Position numbers and translations under genes: made by a program. 64,000 bases of DNA from an uncultured Paracoccaceae bacterium (lineage in GTDB: Bacteria > Pseudomonadota > Alphaproteobacteria > Rhodobacterales > Rhodobacteraceae), in assembly GCA_947503765.1 (NCBI GenBank), contig CANNFA010000002.1, positions 306,501 to 370,500 of the forward strand, read 5' to 3'. Below, piece after piece: positions 54,568 to 64,000 of the stretch; the first letter of the stretch is position 1, and each line of letters begins with the position of its first letter. The notes under the pieces were generated by a model. That model did not search any database, was not told the origin of the DNA, and saw only the letters and a program-made list of their open reading frames with translations.

Positions 54568-54624
54568 ATCCCGGGCCTGAGCCGGGATAACCCAGACAAT
54601 GAGGCCCCGGATCAAGTCCGGGGC
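54568..54624. repeat. Palindromic repeat pair in the rpsL-rpsG gap
   Basis: Two stem-loops: atcccgg/ccgggat (54568-54574 with 54582-54588) and gccccgga/tccggggc (54604-54611 with 54617-54624, loop tcaag). They are inverted relatives of each other and of the pair at 60887-60952, like a BIME (paired REP units). They lie in transcribed sequence between co-operonic genes and may stabilise or process the mRNA. Confidence 0.65.
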
Positions 54625-54654
54625 GCGATCAGACCGAAGCGAAGGTAACACAAG

Positions 54655-55125
54655 ATGTCCCGCCGTCACGCAGCCGAAAAACGCGAGATCCTGCCCGACG
54701 CCAAGTATGGCGACCGGGTCCTGACGAAATTCATGAACAACCTGATGATCGACGGCAAGAAGTCGGTCGCGGAAAGCATCGTCTACAATGCGTTCGAGCG
54801 CGTCGAAGGCAAGCTGAAGAAGGCACCGGTGGAAGTGTTCCACGAGGCGCTGGACAACATCAAGCCCTCGGTCGAGGTCCGCTCGCGCCGGGTCGGCGGC
54901 GCCACCTACCAGGTGCCCGTCGAGGTCCGCCCCGAACGCCGCGAGGCGCTGGCGATCCGCTGGCTGATCAATGCCAGCCGCGCCCGCAACGAAAACACCA
55001 TGGAAGAGCGCCTTGCAGGCGAGCTGGTCGATGCCGTGAGCGGCCGCGGCTCTGCCGTCAAGAAGCGCGAAGACACCCACAAGATGGCCGACGCGAACAA
55101 GGCGTTCAGCCACTACCGCTGGTAA
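54655..55125 (+). CDS. rpsG: 30S ribosomal protein S7 (uS7)
   Basis: Assembly-initiating protein of the small-subunit head, 156 residues. [28 protein letters not shown] is the family N-terminus; [19 protein letters not shown] and [20 protein letters not shown] mark the 16S-binding and C-terminal regions. ATG 54655, 20 bases before fusA. Confidence 0.99.
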   Translation: MSRRHAAEKREILPDAKYGDRVLTKFMNNLMIDGKKSVAESIVYNAFERVEGKLKKAPVEVFHEALDNIKPSVEVRSRRVGGATYQVPVEVRPERREALAIRWLINASRARNENTMEERLAGELVDAVSGRGSAVKKREDTHKMADANKAFSHYRW

Positions 55126-55144
55126 ACCCGAAGGCACCTGATCA

Positions 55145-57268
55145 ATGGCACGCGAATATCCCCTCGAACGGTACCGCAACTTCGGCATCATGGCGCATAT
55201 CGACGCCGGCAAGACGACGATGACCGAGCGGATCCTGTTCTACACTGGCAAGAACCACAAGATGGGCGAGACGCATGAAGGCGCCTCGACCATGGACTGG
55301 ATGGAACAGGAAGCCGAGCGGGGGATCACCATCACCTCGGCGGCGACCACGACCTTCTGGCAGCGTCAGGAAGACCCGACGCCCGAGGGCACGTCCGAGA
55401 CCAAGACCCGGTTCAACATCATCGACACCCCCGGCCACGTCGATTTCACCATCGAGGTGGAGCGTTCGCTGGCGGTCCTCGACGGCGCTGTCGCGCTGCT
55501 CGACGGCAATGCCGGTGTCGAGCCGCAGACCGAGACCGTCTGGCGCCAGGCCGACCGCTACAAGGTGCCGCGCCTGGTCTTCGTCAACAAGATGGACAAG
55601 ATCGGCGCCGATTTCTTCAACTGCGTGCGCATGGTCAAGGACCGCACCGGCGGCACCCCCTGTCCGATCGCGCTGCCGATCGGGGCCGAGGACAAGCTGG
55701 AAGGCATCATCGACCTGATCAAGATGGAAGAATGGGTCTGGATCGGCGAGGATCTGGGCGCGTCGTGGGAACGGCGGCCGATCCGTGACGACCTGCAGGA
55801 CCTGGCGAAGGAATGGCGCGACAACATGATCGAGCTTGCCGTCGAGCAGGACGATGACGCCATGGAAGCCTACCTCGAAGGCGAAGAGCCGGACGAGGCG
55901 ACGCTGCGCATGCTGATCCGCAAGGGCACGCTGTCGCTGTCGTTCTTCCCGATGCTGGCCGGCTCGGCGTTCAAGAACAAGGGCGTGCAGCCGCTGCTCA
56001 ACGCCGTGGTGGATTTCCTGCCCGGACCGAAGGACGTGCCGCCGCTGATGGGCTTCTCGCCGGATGACGAGACGGAAGAGCGCAACATTCCCCGTCCCGC
56101 CGACGATGACACGCCGTTCTCGGCGCTGGCGTTCAAGATCATGAACGACCCGTTCGTCGGCTCGCTGACCTTCACCCGGATCTACTCGGGCACCCTGAGC
56201 AAGGGCGACTCGATGATGAACTCCACCAAGGGGAAGAAAGAGCGTGTGGGCCGCATGATGTTGATGCACGCTGTCGACCGCCAGGAGATCTCCGAGGCGT
56301 TCGCCGGCGACATCATCGCGCTTGCGGGCCTGAAGGACACGACGACCGGCGACACGCTGTGCGACGCGCAAAAGCAGGTCGTGCTGGAAACCATGACCTT
56401 CCCCGATCCGGTCATCGAGATCGCGGTCGAGCCCAAGACCAAGGCCGACCAGGAAAAGATGAGCCAGGGCCTGCAGCGGCTTGCCGCCGAGGATCCGTCC
56501 TTCCGGATCGAGACCGACATCGAATCCGGCCAGACGATCATGAAGGGCATGGGCGAGCTTCACCTCGACATCCTGGTCGACCGCCTGAAGCGGGAATTCA
56601 AGGTCGAGGCGAATATCGGCGCGCCGCAGGTGGCCTACCGCGAGACCATCGGCCACGAGATCGAGCACACCTATACCCACAAGAAGCAGTCGGGCGGCTC
56701 CGGCCAGTTCGCCGAGGTCAAGCTGATCATCAGCCCGACCGAACCCGGCGAGGGCTACTCCTTCGAGAGCCGGATCGTCGGCGGCGCCGTGCCCAAGGAA
56801 TACATTCCGGGCGTCGAGAAGGGCGTGAAATCGGTGATGGACAGCGGCCCGCTGGCCGGCTTCCCGGTGATCGACTTCAAGGTCGCGCTGATCGACGGCA
56901 AGTTCCACGACGTGGATTCCAGCGTGCTCGCCTTCGAGATCGCCTCGCGGATGTGCATGCGCGAAGGTCTGCGCCGGGCCGGTGCCAAGCTGCTCGAGCC
57001 GGTGATGAAGGTCGAGGTGGTGACGCCGGAGGAATATACCGGCAACATCATCGGCGATCTGACATCGCGGCGCGGCCAGGTGCAGGGCCAGGAGAACCGC
57101 GGCAACGCGATCGCCATCGACGCCTTCGTGCCGCTGGCCAACATGTTCGGCTACATCAACAACCTGCGGTCGATGTCTTCGGGCCGGGCGAACTTCACCA
57201 TGCAGTTCGACCATTACGATCCGGTTCCGCAGAACATCAGCGAAGAGATCCAGTCGAAATTCGCATGA
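55145..57268 (+). CDS. fusA: Elongation factor G
   Basis: GTPase that drives ribosomal translocation. 707 residues. G1 AHIDAGKTT (about 17-25), switch [11 protein letters not shown]4 NKMDKIGA, and domains II-V with the C-terminal end [26 protein letters not shown] stretch shows the switch I region. ATG 55145. It is followed by a palindromic repeat before tuf. Confidence 0.99.
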   Translation: MAREYPLERYRNFGIMAHIDAGKTTMTERILFYTGKNHKMGETHEGASTMDWMEQEAERGITITSAATTTFWQRQEDPTPEGTSETKTRFNIIDTPGHVDFTIEVERSLAVLDGAVALLDGNAGVEPQTETVWRQADRYKVPRLVFVNKMDKIGADFFNCVRMVKDRTGGTPCPIALPIGAEDKLEGIIDLIKMEEWVWIGEDLGASWERRPIRDDLQDLAKEWRDNMIELAVEQDDDAMEAYLEGEEPDEATLRMLIRKGTLSLSFFPMLAGSAFKNKGVQPLLNAVVDFLPGPKDVPPLMGFSPDDETEERNIPRPADDDTPFSALAFKIMNDPFVGSLTFTRIYSGTLSKGDSMMNSTKGKKERVGRMMLMHAVDRQEISEAFAGDIIALAGLKDTTTGDTLCDAQKQVVLETMTFPDPVIEIAVEPKTKADQEKMSQGLQRLAAEDPSFRIETDIESGQTIMKGMGELHLDILVDRLKREFKVEANIGAPQVAYRETIGHEIEHTYTHKKQSGGSGQFAEVKLIISPTEPGEGYSFESRIVGGAVPKEYIPGVEKGVKSVMDSGPLAGFPVIDFKVALIDGKFHDVDSSVLAFEIASRMCMREGLRRAGAKLLEPVMKVEVVTPEEYTGNIIGDLTSRRGQVQGQENRGNAIAIDAFVPLANMFGYINNLRSMSSGRANFTMQFDHYDPVPQNISEEIQSKFA

Positions 57269-57275
57269 ACGGGAT

Positions 57276-57327
57276 GGCGGGGTGAACCCCGCCCTACCCA
57301 CCACCAGTAGGGCGGGGCTACCCCGCC
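57276..57327. repeat. Palindromic repeat in the fusA-tuf gap
   Basis: Two small hairpins (ggcgggg/ccccgcc at 57276-57282 with 57287-57293, and the same stem at 57311-57317 with 57321-57327) that are also inverted copies of one another: ggcggggtgaaccccgccct on one side and its near inverse on the other, ending at 57327. A short BIME-like unit in an operon gap of 84 bases. Confidence 0.65.
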
Positions 57328-57352
57328 GACCCGACACGAAAAGGAGGCCATC

Positions 57353-58528
<1,176 letters not shown>

Positions 58529-58545
58529 GGCCGGACGCCTGATCT

Positions 58546-58641
58546 GGCCCCGGCCGCGCGCCGGGGCCTGCCCAGGGCGGCGGATGCATGCATGCATGCC
58601 CGCCGCGGCCAACCGGAGCGGAGGCGCCGCCGGCGCTCCGG
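58546..58641 (+). promoter_or_regulatory. Structured leader of rpsJ: three consecutive hairpins
   Basis: ggccccgg/ccggggcc (58546-58553 with 58561-58568); gcggcgg/ccgccgc (58577-58583 with 58600-58606) enclosing atgcatgcatgcatgc, itself palindromic; and ccggagcg/cgctccgg (58613-58620 with 58634-58641). All lie in the 196-base gap between tuf and rpsJ. The first may be the tuf terminator or a processing stem; the others suit an S10-operon leader of the type that ribosomal protein L4 recognises in E. coli. No T-run is seen. Confidence 0.55.
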
Positions 58642-58724
58642 CCGGAAACCGAGGTTCGAAGAGGGGCGGCGGCGGTCGTCTTCCCTCCTCTCAACTGAAA
58701 GCCCTTGAAGGGGACTAGAACGAC

Positions 58725-59039
58725 ATGGCCATTCAAAGCCAAAACATCCGTATCCGCCTGAAGGCGTTCGATTACCGGGTGCTGGACGCCAGCACCCAGG
58801 AAATCGTCAATACCGCCAAGCGGACCGGTGCCCAGGTGCGCGGGCCGATCCCGCTGCCGAACAAGATCGAGAAATTCACCGTGCTGCGCGGCCCGCATGT
58901 GGACAAGAAATCCCGCGACCAGTGGGAAATCCGGACCCACAAGCGCCTGCTCGACATCGTCGATCCGACCCCGCAGACCGTGGACGCGCTGATGAAGCTC
59001 GACCTCGCCGCCGGCGTCGACGTGCAGATCTCGGTTTAA
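58725..59039 (+). CDS. rpsJ: 30S ribosomal protein S10 (uS10)
   Basis: 104-residue head protein that also serves as NusE in transcription antitermination. [24 protein letters not shown] and [35 protein letters not shown] are fully typical. ATG 58725, first gene of the S10 string, 15 bases before rplC. Confidence 0.99.
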   Translation: MAIQSQNIRIRLKAFDYRVLDASTQEIVNTAKRTGAQVRGPIPLPNKIEKFTVLRGPHVDKKSRDQWEIRTHKRLLDIVDPTPQTVDALMKLDLAAGVDVQISV

Positions 59040-59054
59040 GGGAGGGCCACACGC

Positions 59055-59927
59055 ATGTTGCGCTCTGGAGTTATCGCAAAGAAGGTCGGGATGACCCGCA
59101 TCTTCCAGGAAGACGGCCGCCAGGTTCCCGTCACCGTCCTGCAACTGGACGGTTTGCAGGTCGTGGCCCAGCGGACCGTCGAGAAGGACGGCTATTCCGC
59201 GGTTCAGCTTGGCGCCGGCGCGGCCAAGACCAAGCGGGTATCGAAGGCCATGCGCGGCCATTTCGCCGCCGTGAAGGTCGAGCCGAAGCGCAAGGTCGCG
59301 GAATTCCGCGTCGCGCCGGAGAACCTGATCGGCGTCGGCGAGGAAATCACCGCGAACCACTATTTCGAGGGGCAGTTCGTCGACGTGTCCGGCACCTCGA
59401 TCGGCAAGGGCTTTGCCGGCGCGATGAAGCGGCACAATTTCGGCGGCCTGCGCGCCTCGCACGGCGTGTCGATCAGCCACCGCTCGCACGGGTCCACCGG
59501 CCAGTGCCAGGACCCCGGCAAGGTGTTCAAGGGCAAGAAGATGGCCGGCCACATGGGCGCCGCCCGCGTGACCACCCAGAACCTGCAGGTCGTCAGGACC
59601 GATGCGGGCCGCGGGCTGATCATGGTCAAGGGCGCGGTTCCCGGTCACAAGGGCGGCTGGGTCACGATCAAGGATGCGGTCAAGAAACCGGTGCCCGAGA
59701 ACCTGATCTATCCCGCAGCGCTGAAATCGGCTGCCGCCGAGGCCGAGCGCCTGGCACAGGAAGCGGCCGAGCAGGCTGCCGCCGAAGAGGCCGCGGAGGC
59801 CGAACGCCTGGCCGCGGAGCAGGCCGCGCAGCAGGAGGCCGCGCTGAAGGAAGCCGAGGCCGATATCGAGGCCGACAAGGAAGCCGGCGGCGATGACGCG
59901 GCTCCGGAAGGGGACGAAAGCAAATGA
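59055..59927 (+). CDS. rplC: 50S ribosomal protein L3 (uL3) with long acidic tail
   Basis: 290 residues; the usual length is about 210. Residues 1-225 are a normal L3 ([20 protein letters not shown] and the loop [36 protein letters not shown] with the Gln that PrmB methylates). Residues about 226-290 are an Ala/Glu-rich extension ([21 protein letters not shown] and more) that looks like a solvent-exposed helix or coiled coil. Such tails are known in alphaproteobacterial L3. ATG 59055; overlaps rplD by ATGA. Confidence 0.97.
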   Translation: MLRSGVIAKKVGMTRIFQEDGRQVPVTVLQLDGLQVVAQRTVEKDGYSAVQLGAGAAKTKRVSKAMRGHFAAVKVEPKRKVAEFRVAPENLIGVGEEITANHYFEGQFVDVSGTSIGKGFAGAMKRHNFGGLRASHGVSISHRSHGSTGQCQDPGKVFKGKKMAGHMGAARVTTQNLQVVRTDAGRGLIMVKGAVPGHKGGWVTIKDAVKKPVPENLIYPAALKSAAAEAERLAQEAAEQAAAEEAAEAERLAAEQAAQQEAALKEAEADIEADKEAGGDDAAPEGDESK

Positions 59928-60541
59928 AGACGGATGCCATCAAACTGGACGGTGCGGCCGCCGGTTCCGTTGATCTCGACGACGAGATCTTCGGGCTGGA
60001 GCCCCGCGCCGACATCCTGCACCGCGTGGTGCGCTGGCAGCGCGCCCGCGCCCAGCAGGGCACCCACAAGGTCAAGACGCGGTCCGAGGTCAAGTACTCG
60101 ACCAAGAAGATCTATCGCCAGAAGGGCACCGGCGGCGCCCGTCACGGCGCGCGTTCGGCGCCGATCTTCCGTGGCGGCGGCATCTACAAGGGTCCGACGC
60201 CGCGCAGCCATGCGCACGATCTGCCCAAGAAGTTCCGCAAGCTGGGCCTGCGCCACGCGCTGAGCGCCAAGGCCAGGGAGGGCGCGCTCGTCGTGCTCGA
60301 CACCGCCGAGGCCGACGGCAAGACCGGGGCACTGGCCAGGCAGGTCAAGTCGCTGGGCTGGAAGCGCGTGCTGGTCATCGACGGCGCCGAGGTGAACGAG
60401 GGCTTTGCCCGCGCCGCGGCCAATATCGACGGGCTGGACATTCTGCCCAGCGTCGGTGCGAACGTGTACGACATCCTCAAGCGTGATACGCTCGTGATCA
60501 CCAAGGCGGGTGTCGAAGCTCTGGAGGCCCGGTTGAAATGA
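59924..60541 (+). CDS. rplD: 50S ribosomal protein L4 (uL4)
   Basis: 205 residues, lines the exit tunnel and autoregulates the S10 operon in E. coli. The tunnel loop [25 protein letters not shown] (about 62-86) is conserved, and [12 protein letters not shown] ends the protein. ATG 59924 overlaps rplC stop; stop overlaps rplW start. Confidence 0.98.
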   Translation: MKTDAIKLDGAAAGSVDLDDEIFGLEPRADILHRVVRWQRARAQQGTHKVKTRSEVKYSTKKIYRQKGTGGARHGARSAPIFRGGGIYKGPTPRSHAHDLPKKFRKLGLRHALSAKAREGALVVLDTAEADGKTGALARQVKSLGWKRVLVIDGAEVNEGFARAAANIDGLDILPSVGANVYDILKRDTLVITKAGVEALEARLK

Positions 60542-60831
60542 ACAAGGCAGAACTCTACGACGTGATCCGCAAGCCGGTCATCACCGAAAAGGCGACCATG
60601 GCGTCCGAGGCGAACGCGGTGGTGTTCGAGGTGGCGATCGGGTCGACCAAGCCGCAGATCCGCGAGGCGGTCGAGGGGCTGTTCGGCGTCAAGGTGAAGG
60701 CGGTGAACACCTCCATCACCAAGGGCAAGGTCAAGAAGTTCCGCGGCCGCCCCGGCCGACGCAAGGACGTCAAGAAAGCCTATGTGACGCTCGAAGAGGG
60801 CAACACCATTGACGTGACCACGGGGCTGTAA
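60538..60831 (+). CDS. rplW: 50S ribosomal protein L23 (uL23)
   Basis: 97 residues at the tunnel exit, docking site for SRP and trigger factor. [20 protein letters not shown] at the N-terminus and [35 protein letters not shown] further on. ATG 60538 overlaps rplD (ATGA). The trigger factor-binding Glu lies near residue 18 (TEKAT). Followed by a palindromic repeat block before rplB. Confidence 0.99.
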   Translation: MNKAELYDVIRKPVITEKATMASEANAVVFEVAIGSTKPQIREAVEGLFGVKVKAVNTSITKGKVKKFRGRPGRRKDVKKAYVTLEEGNTIDVTTGL

Positions 60832-60843
60832 TAGGCACCGGCG

Positions 60844-60952
60844 CGGCCCCGCTTCGCGCGGGGCCGAAGCATTTGAAAGATCCCCCGTCCCGGACCTGAT
60901 CCGGGACCTCCCGGCCCGGCCGGAGCTAGAGGCCCCGGATCAGGTCCGGGGC
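60844..60952. repeat. Hairpin plus palindromic repeat pair in the rplW-rplB gap
   Basis: cggccccgc/gcggggccg (60844-60852 with 60858-60866), 12 bases after rplW, then two related units: gtcccgga/tccgggac (60887-60894 with 60900-60907, loop cctga) and gccccgga/tccggggc (60932-60939 with 60945-60952, loop tcagg). The last two are inverse copies, as at 54568-54624. The first may act as a partial terminator inside the S10 string. Confidence 0.65.
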
Positions 60953-61040
60953 GGGGAAGACGGAAACCAAACCGGAAGGCCCCCGGGCCTTCGACATCCG
61001 GGCCCGCAAGGGTCCGTAAAGCAAACGGAAGACAGAAAGC

Positions 61041-61883
61041 ATGGCACTCAAGTCGTACAAACCGACGACGCCGGGCCAGCGTGGGCTGGTTCTGATCGAC
61101 CGTTCGGAGCTTTGGAAAGGACGCCCCGTCAAATCCCTCACCGAGGGTCTGACGAAATCGGGTGGCCGGAACAACACCGGACGGATCACCGCTCGCCGCC
61201 GTGGCGGCGGGGCCAAGCGGCTTTACCGCGTGGTGGATTTCAAGCGCGCCAAGCGCGATGTCGAGGCGGTCGTCGTCCGCATCGAATACGATCCCAACCG
61301 CACCGCCTTCATCGCGCTGATCCAGTATCTCGATGGCGAGCAGGCCTATATCCTGGCGCCGCAGCGCTTGGGCGTGGCCGACAAGATCGTCGCCGGTGAA
61401 AAGGTCGACGTGAAGCCGGGCAACGCGATGCCGTTCACCGGCATGCCGATCGGGACGATCATCCACAACATCGAGATGAAGCCGGGCAAGGGCGGCCAGA
61501 TCGCGCGCGCCGCGGGCACATACGCCCAGTTCGTCGGCCGCGATGGCGGTTATGCGCAGATCCGGCTTTCGTCGGGCGAGCTGCGCATGGTGCGCCAGGA
61601 ATGCATGGCGACCGTCGGTGCCGTGTCGAACCCCGACAACTCGAACCAGGATTACGGCAAGGCCGGCCGGATGCGCCATTACGGCAAGCGCCCGTCGGTC
61701 CGCGGCGTCGTGATGAACCCGATCGACCACCCGCATGGCGGCGGCGAGGGCCGCACCTCGGGCGGCCGTCACCCGGTCACCCCGTGGGGCAAGCCCACCA
61801 AGGGCGCGAAGACGCGGAGCCGCAAGAAGGCGTCGTCGAAGCTCATCATCCGTTCGCGTCACGCCAGGAAGAAAGGGCGCTAA
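61041..61883 (+). CDS. rplB: 50S ribosomal protein L2 (uL2)
   Basis: 280 residues, near the peptidyl-transferase centre. [22 protein letters not shown] in the N-terminus (truncated at 20 here), [14 protein letters not shown], and the conserved C-terminal [16 protein letters not shown] with the functional His. ATG 61041. Three bases before rpsS. Confidence 0.99.
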   Translation: MALKSYKPTTPGQRGLVLIDRSELWKGRPVKSLTEGLTKSGGRNNTGRITARRRGGGAKRLYRVVDFKRAKRDVEAVVVRIEYDPNRTAFIALIQYLDGEQAYILAPQRLGVADKIVAGEKVDVKPGNAMPFTGMPIGTIIHNIEMKPGKGGQIARAAGTYAQFVGRDGGYAQIRLSSGELRMVRQECMATVGAVSNPDNSNQDYGKAGRMRHYGKRPSVRGVVMNPIDHPHGGGEGRTSGGRHPVTPWGKPTKGAKTRSRKKASSKLIIRSRHARKKGR

Positions 61884-61886
61884 GAC

Positions 61887-62165
61887 ATGTCCCGTGCTGT
61901 TTGGAAAGGCCCCTTCGTCGACTCCTACGTGCTGAAAAAGGCCGAGAAGTCCCGCGATTCGGGCCGCAACGAAGTCATCAAGATCTGGTCGCGCCGCTCG
62001 ACCATCCTGCCCCAGTTCGTGGGCCTCACCTTCGGTGTGTACAACGGGAAAAAGCATATCCCCGTGAACGTCACCGAGGACATGATCGGCCAGAAATTCG
62101 GGGAATACTCGCCGACGCGGACCTATTACGGCCACGCCGCCGACAAGAAAGCGAAGAGGAAGTAA
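61887..62165 (+). CDS. rpsS: 30S ribosomal protein S19 (uS19)
   Basis: 92-residue head protein. [20 protein letters not shown] and [28 protein letters not shown] are typical. ATG 61887. Confidence 0.99.
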   Translation: MSRAVWKGPFVDSYVLKKAEKSRDSGRNEVIKIWSRRSTILPQFVGLTFGVYNGKKHIPVNVTEDMIGQKFGEYSPTRTYYGHAADKKAKRK

Positions 62166-62168
62166 GCC

Positions 62169-62561
62169 ATGGGCAAGGATAACAATCCCCGCCGCGTGGC
62201 GGATAACGAGGCGATGGCGAAGCTGCGCATGCTGCGCACCAGCCCGCAGAAACTGAACCTGGTGGCGGCGCTGATCCGCGGCAAGAAGGTGGACAAGGCC
62301 CTGAACGACCTGACCTTCAGCCGCAAGCGGATCGCCGAGGACGTGAAGAAATGCCTTCAGTCCGCGATCGCCAATGCCGAGAACAACCACGGTCTGGACG
62401 TCGACGAGCTGGTCGTCGCCGAGGCCTGGGTCGGCAAGAACCTGATCCTGAAGCGCGGCCGCCCGCGGGCACGCGGACGGTTCGGCAGGATCCACAAGCC
62501 GTTCTCGGAGATCACCATCAAGGTCCGCCAGGTGGACGAAATGACCGGGGAGCAAGCCTAA
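62169..62561 (+). CDS. rplV: 50S ribosomal protein L22 (uL22)
   Basis: 130 residues, exit-tunnel constriction partner of L4. [25 protein letters not shown], and the beta-hairpin [22 protein letters not shown] conserved for macrolide interaction. ATG 62169. The stop TAA shares a base with the rpsC ATG (taatg). Confidence 0.98.
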   Translation: MGKDNNPRRVADNEAMAKLRMLRTSPQKLNLVAALIRGKKVDKALNDLTFSRKRIAEDVKKCLQSAIANAENNHGLDVDELVVAEAWVGKNLILKRGRPRARGRFGRIHKPFSEITIKVRQVDEMTGEQA

Positions 62562-63274
62562 TGGGTCACAAAGTCAATCCGATCGGCATGCGTCTTCAGG
62601 TCAACCGCACCTGGGACAGCCGTTGGTACGCCGACACCAAGGATTACGGCAACCTGTTGCTGGAAGATGTCGCGATCCGTGATTTCATCGCCAAGGAATG
62701 CAAGCAGGCGGGCGTCAGCCGGGTCATCATCGAGCGTCCGCACCGGAAATGCCGGGTGACGATCCATACCGCGCGTCCGGGCGTGATCATCGGCAAGAAG
62801 GGCGCCGATATCGAAGGGCTGCGCCGGAAGCTGGCGAACATCACCGACAGCGAGCTGCATCTCAACATCGTCGAGGTCCGCAAGCCGGAACTGGACGCGC
62901 AGCTCGTCGCCGAGAATATCGCCCAGCAGCTGGAACGCCGGGTATCGTTCCGCCGCGCGATGAAGCGGGCGGTGCAGAACACGATGCGCATGGGTGCGCT
63001 CGGCATCCGGGTGAACGTCGCCGGCCGTCTCGGCGGCGCCGAGATCGCGCGCACCGAATGGTACCGCGAGGGCCGTGTGCCGCTGCACACCCTGCGCGCC
63101 GACATCGACTATGCGACCGTGGAGGCAGTCACGCCCTACGGCATCATCGGCATCAAGGTCTGGATCTTCAAAGGCGAAATCATGGAGCACGATCCGTCGG
63201 CCCGTGACCGTCGCCAGCAGGAGCTTCAGGATGGTCCGGCCCCGCGCGGTGCCGGCGGCGGCCGCCGGAACTGA
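62561..63274 (+). CDS. rpsC: 30S ribosomal protein S3 (uS3)
   Basis: 237 residues with the mRNA-entry KH domain ([22 protein letters not shown]). N-terminal [23 protein letters not shown] and C-terminal VKVWIFKGE (in [17 protein letters not shown] form) are typical. Basic tail ends [14 protein letters not shown] 62561 overlaps the rplV stop. Confidence 0.99.
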   Translation: MGHKVNPIGMRLQVNRTWDSRWYADTKDYGNLLLEDVAIRDFIAKECKQAGVSRVIIERPHRKCRVTIHTARPGVIIGKKGADIEGLRRKLANITDSELHLNIVEVRKPELDAQLVAENIAQQLERRVSFRRAMKRAVQNTMRMGALGIRVNVAGRLGGAEIARTEWYREGRVPLHTLRADIDYATVEAVTPYGIIGIKVWIFKGEIMEHDPSARDRRQQELQDGPAPRGAGGGRRN

Positions 63275-63286
63275 GGAGTTTGAACG

Positions 63287-63700
63287 ATGCTGCAACCAAA
63301 GCGCACGAAATTCCGTAAACAGCACAAGGGCCGCATCCGTGGCGAGGCGAAGGGCGGGTCCGACCTGAACTTTGGCTCCTACGGTCTCAAGGCGACCCAG
63401 CCGGAGCGGATCACGGCACGTCAGATCGAGGCGGCACGCCGCGCGATGACGCGCCACATGAAACGTCAGGGCCGGGTCTGGATCCGTATCTTCCCGGATA
63501 CCCCGGTCACGTCCAAACCCACCGAGGTGCGGATGGGCAAGGGCAAGGGCTCGGTCGATTTCTGGGCCGCTCGGATCAAGCCCGGCCGGGTGATGTTCGA
63601 GATCGACGGCGTCAGCGATGCGGTCGCCCGCGAGGCCCTGCGCCTTGCCGCGATGAAGCTGCCGATCAAGAGCCGGATCGTCCAGCGCGAGGATTGGTAA
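63287..63700 (+). CDS. rplP: 50S ribosomal protein L16 (uL16)
   Basis: 137 residues near the A-site and 5S rRNA. Starts [19 protein letters not shown] and ends [14 protein letters not shown]. The loop [14 protein letters not shown] contains Arg82, the equivalent of E. coli Arg81 that the 2-oxoglutarate oxygenase YcfD/RoxA hydroxylates. ATG 63287. Last ribosomal gene before a terminator. Confidence 0.99.
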   Translation: MLQPKRTKFRKQHKGRIRGEAKGGSDLNFGSYGLKATQPERITARQIEAARRAMTRHMKRQGRVWIRIFPDTPVTSKPTEVRMGKGKGSVDFWAARIKPGRVMFEIDGVSDAVAREALRLAAMKLPIKSRIVQREDW

Positions 63701-63738
63701 CGCGCGGTGCGTGGATGCACGCACCCTACATGATTGGC

Positions 63739-63770
63739 GGGGCGGGACGGTGACGTCCCGCCCCGTTTCT
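63739..63770 (+). terminator. Rho-independent terminator after rplP
   Basis: 11-bp perfect stem ggggcgggacg/cgtcccgcccc (63739-63749 with 63754-63764), loop gtga, then gtttct(tt). 38 bases past the rplP stop. It implies the S10 string ends here rather than continuing directly to rpmC-rpsQ. Confidence 0.85.
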
Positions 63771-63773
63771 TTC

Positions 63774-63884
63774 AGAGCGTGTTTCGCTCGAGAGGCTTCA
63801 CGGCATTCACCCGGCTGCCCGAGGCAGCGTTTGCAAAGCAAATGCGTTCGGGCGGGCGCGTGAATTCAATCGGGCGAAACACGC
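63774..63884 (+). repeat. 111-bp dispersed element with inverted ends, copy 2
   Basis: Homologous to 3191-3300 in opposite orientation. Starts agagcgtgtttcgctcgag and ends with gggcgaaacacgc, whose inverse (gcgtgtttcgcccg) matches the start, so terminal inverted repeats of about 11-14 bases. The core gcccgaggcagcg and the string aatgcgttcgg are shared exactly with copy 1. It lies directly after the rplP terminator and 26 bases before the next start codon. Confidence 0.7.
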
Positions 63885-63910
63885 AGTAAAGGCTTCGAGG
63901 ACACACCGTC

Positions 63911-64000
63911 ATGCCCGACATCAGATCGCTGTTCGTCACCCGCCTCTACCGCGCGCCCCTGTCCGAGAAGGCGCCCGGCGTCGATACGGCCGAGCTTGCC
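63911..64000 (+). CDS. Start of a putative 2-oxoglutarate/Fe(II) oxygenase (TIGR02466-like), cut by window edge
   Basis: Only 30 residues are visible: MPDIRSLFVTRLYRAPLSEK then APGVDTAELA. This N-terminus resembles what I recall of the TIGR02466 group of putative non-haem iron oxygenases, but the iron-binding residues lie outside the window, so the call is weak. ATG 63911 follows cgaggacacaccgtc. It reads on from the ribosomal-protein string after the terminator and repeat element. Alternative: an unrelated small protein. Confidence 0.4.
   Translation, partial: MPDIRSLFVTRLYRAPLSEKAPGVDTAELA

Noticed and set aside
58584-58599. atgc tetranucleotide run as a phase-variable repeat
   Set aside because: Only four units, inside a non-coding hairpin; too short and not in a gene.

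Overview
The window is high-GC chromosomal DNA from an alphaproteobacterium, most likely a member of Rhodobacterales (Roseobacter/Rhodobacter relatives). This rests on a phosphatidylcholine synthase, the contiguous ruvCAB - ybgC - tolQRAB - pal - cpoB - tilS - ftsH cluster, a DUF1127 small protein, GTG-initiated rplJ, a 1378-residue RpoB, and the types of intergenic palindromes. The species cannot be named from the sequence. No tRNA, rRNA, prophage, insertion sequence with a transposase, or CRISPR array is visible.

Layout. 1-6241: housekeeping genes (pcs truncated by the window edge, xerC, a DUF484 gene, a MOSC protein, priA, fsa). 6371-18741: one long minus-strand cluster reading ruvC-ruvA-ruvB, two unknown genes, ybgC, tolQRAB-pal-cpoB, tilS, ftsH. 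It joins Holliday-junction processing to the cell-envelope Tol-Pal machine and an FtsH protease, and it ends in a clear terminator. 18742-25026: a DUF1127 gene behind two palindromes, a 105-residue membrane orphan, prmA, msrA, and a ligase-associated repair pair (PdeM-like phosphoesterase plus Lhr-like helicase). 25058-27392: a divergent MarR regulator and 14-TM drug exporter sharing a palindromic operator/promoter. 27510-40687: an AAA ATPase, a divergent polytopic membrane protein, and a minus-strand Tad/Flp pilus assembly locus (rcpC, rcpA, ompA-like, tadZ, tadA, tadB, tadC, two TPR lipoproteins, prepilin peptidase) that lacks the pilin and the pseudopilins here. 41217-50895: rplJ-rplL-rpoB-rpoC with a structured leader, internal hairpins and a strong terminator. 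51023-53905: two divergent glycosyltransferases and an EamA transporter. 53939-63700: a consensus sigma-70 promoter followed by rpsL-rpsG-fusA-tuf-rpsJ-rplC-rplD-rplW-rplB-rpsS-rplV-rpsC-rplP, punctuated by palindromic repeat units. A terminator and a dispersed 110-bp element follow rplP, then the start of a putative 2-oxoglutarate/Fe(II) oxygenase gene.

Most noteworthy: (i) a pair of about 110-bp related elements with inverted ends at 3191-3300 and 63774-63884, which behave like a non-autonomous mobile or structured repeat; (ii) the putative oxygenase directly after rplP, since in other bacteria the L16 protein encoded by rplP is itself an oxygenase substrate; (iii) an apparent ATT start codon for the MarR gene; (iv) several palindromic repeat units placed precisely in the gaps of the translation-gene operons; (v) the AAA ATPase/membrane-protein pair at the Tad locus border. 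Most genes are ordinary core genes, and I see no complete new defence or mobile system.
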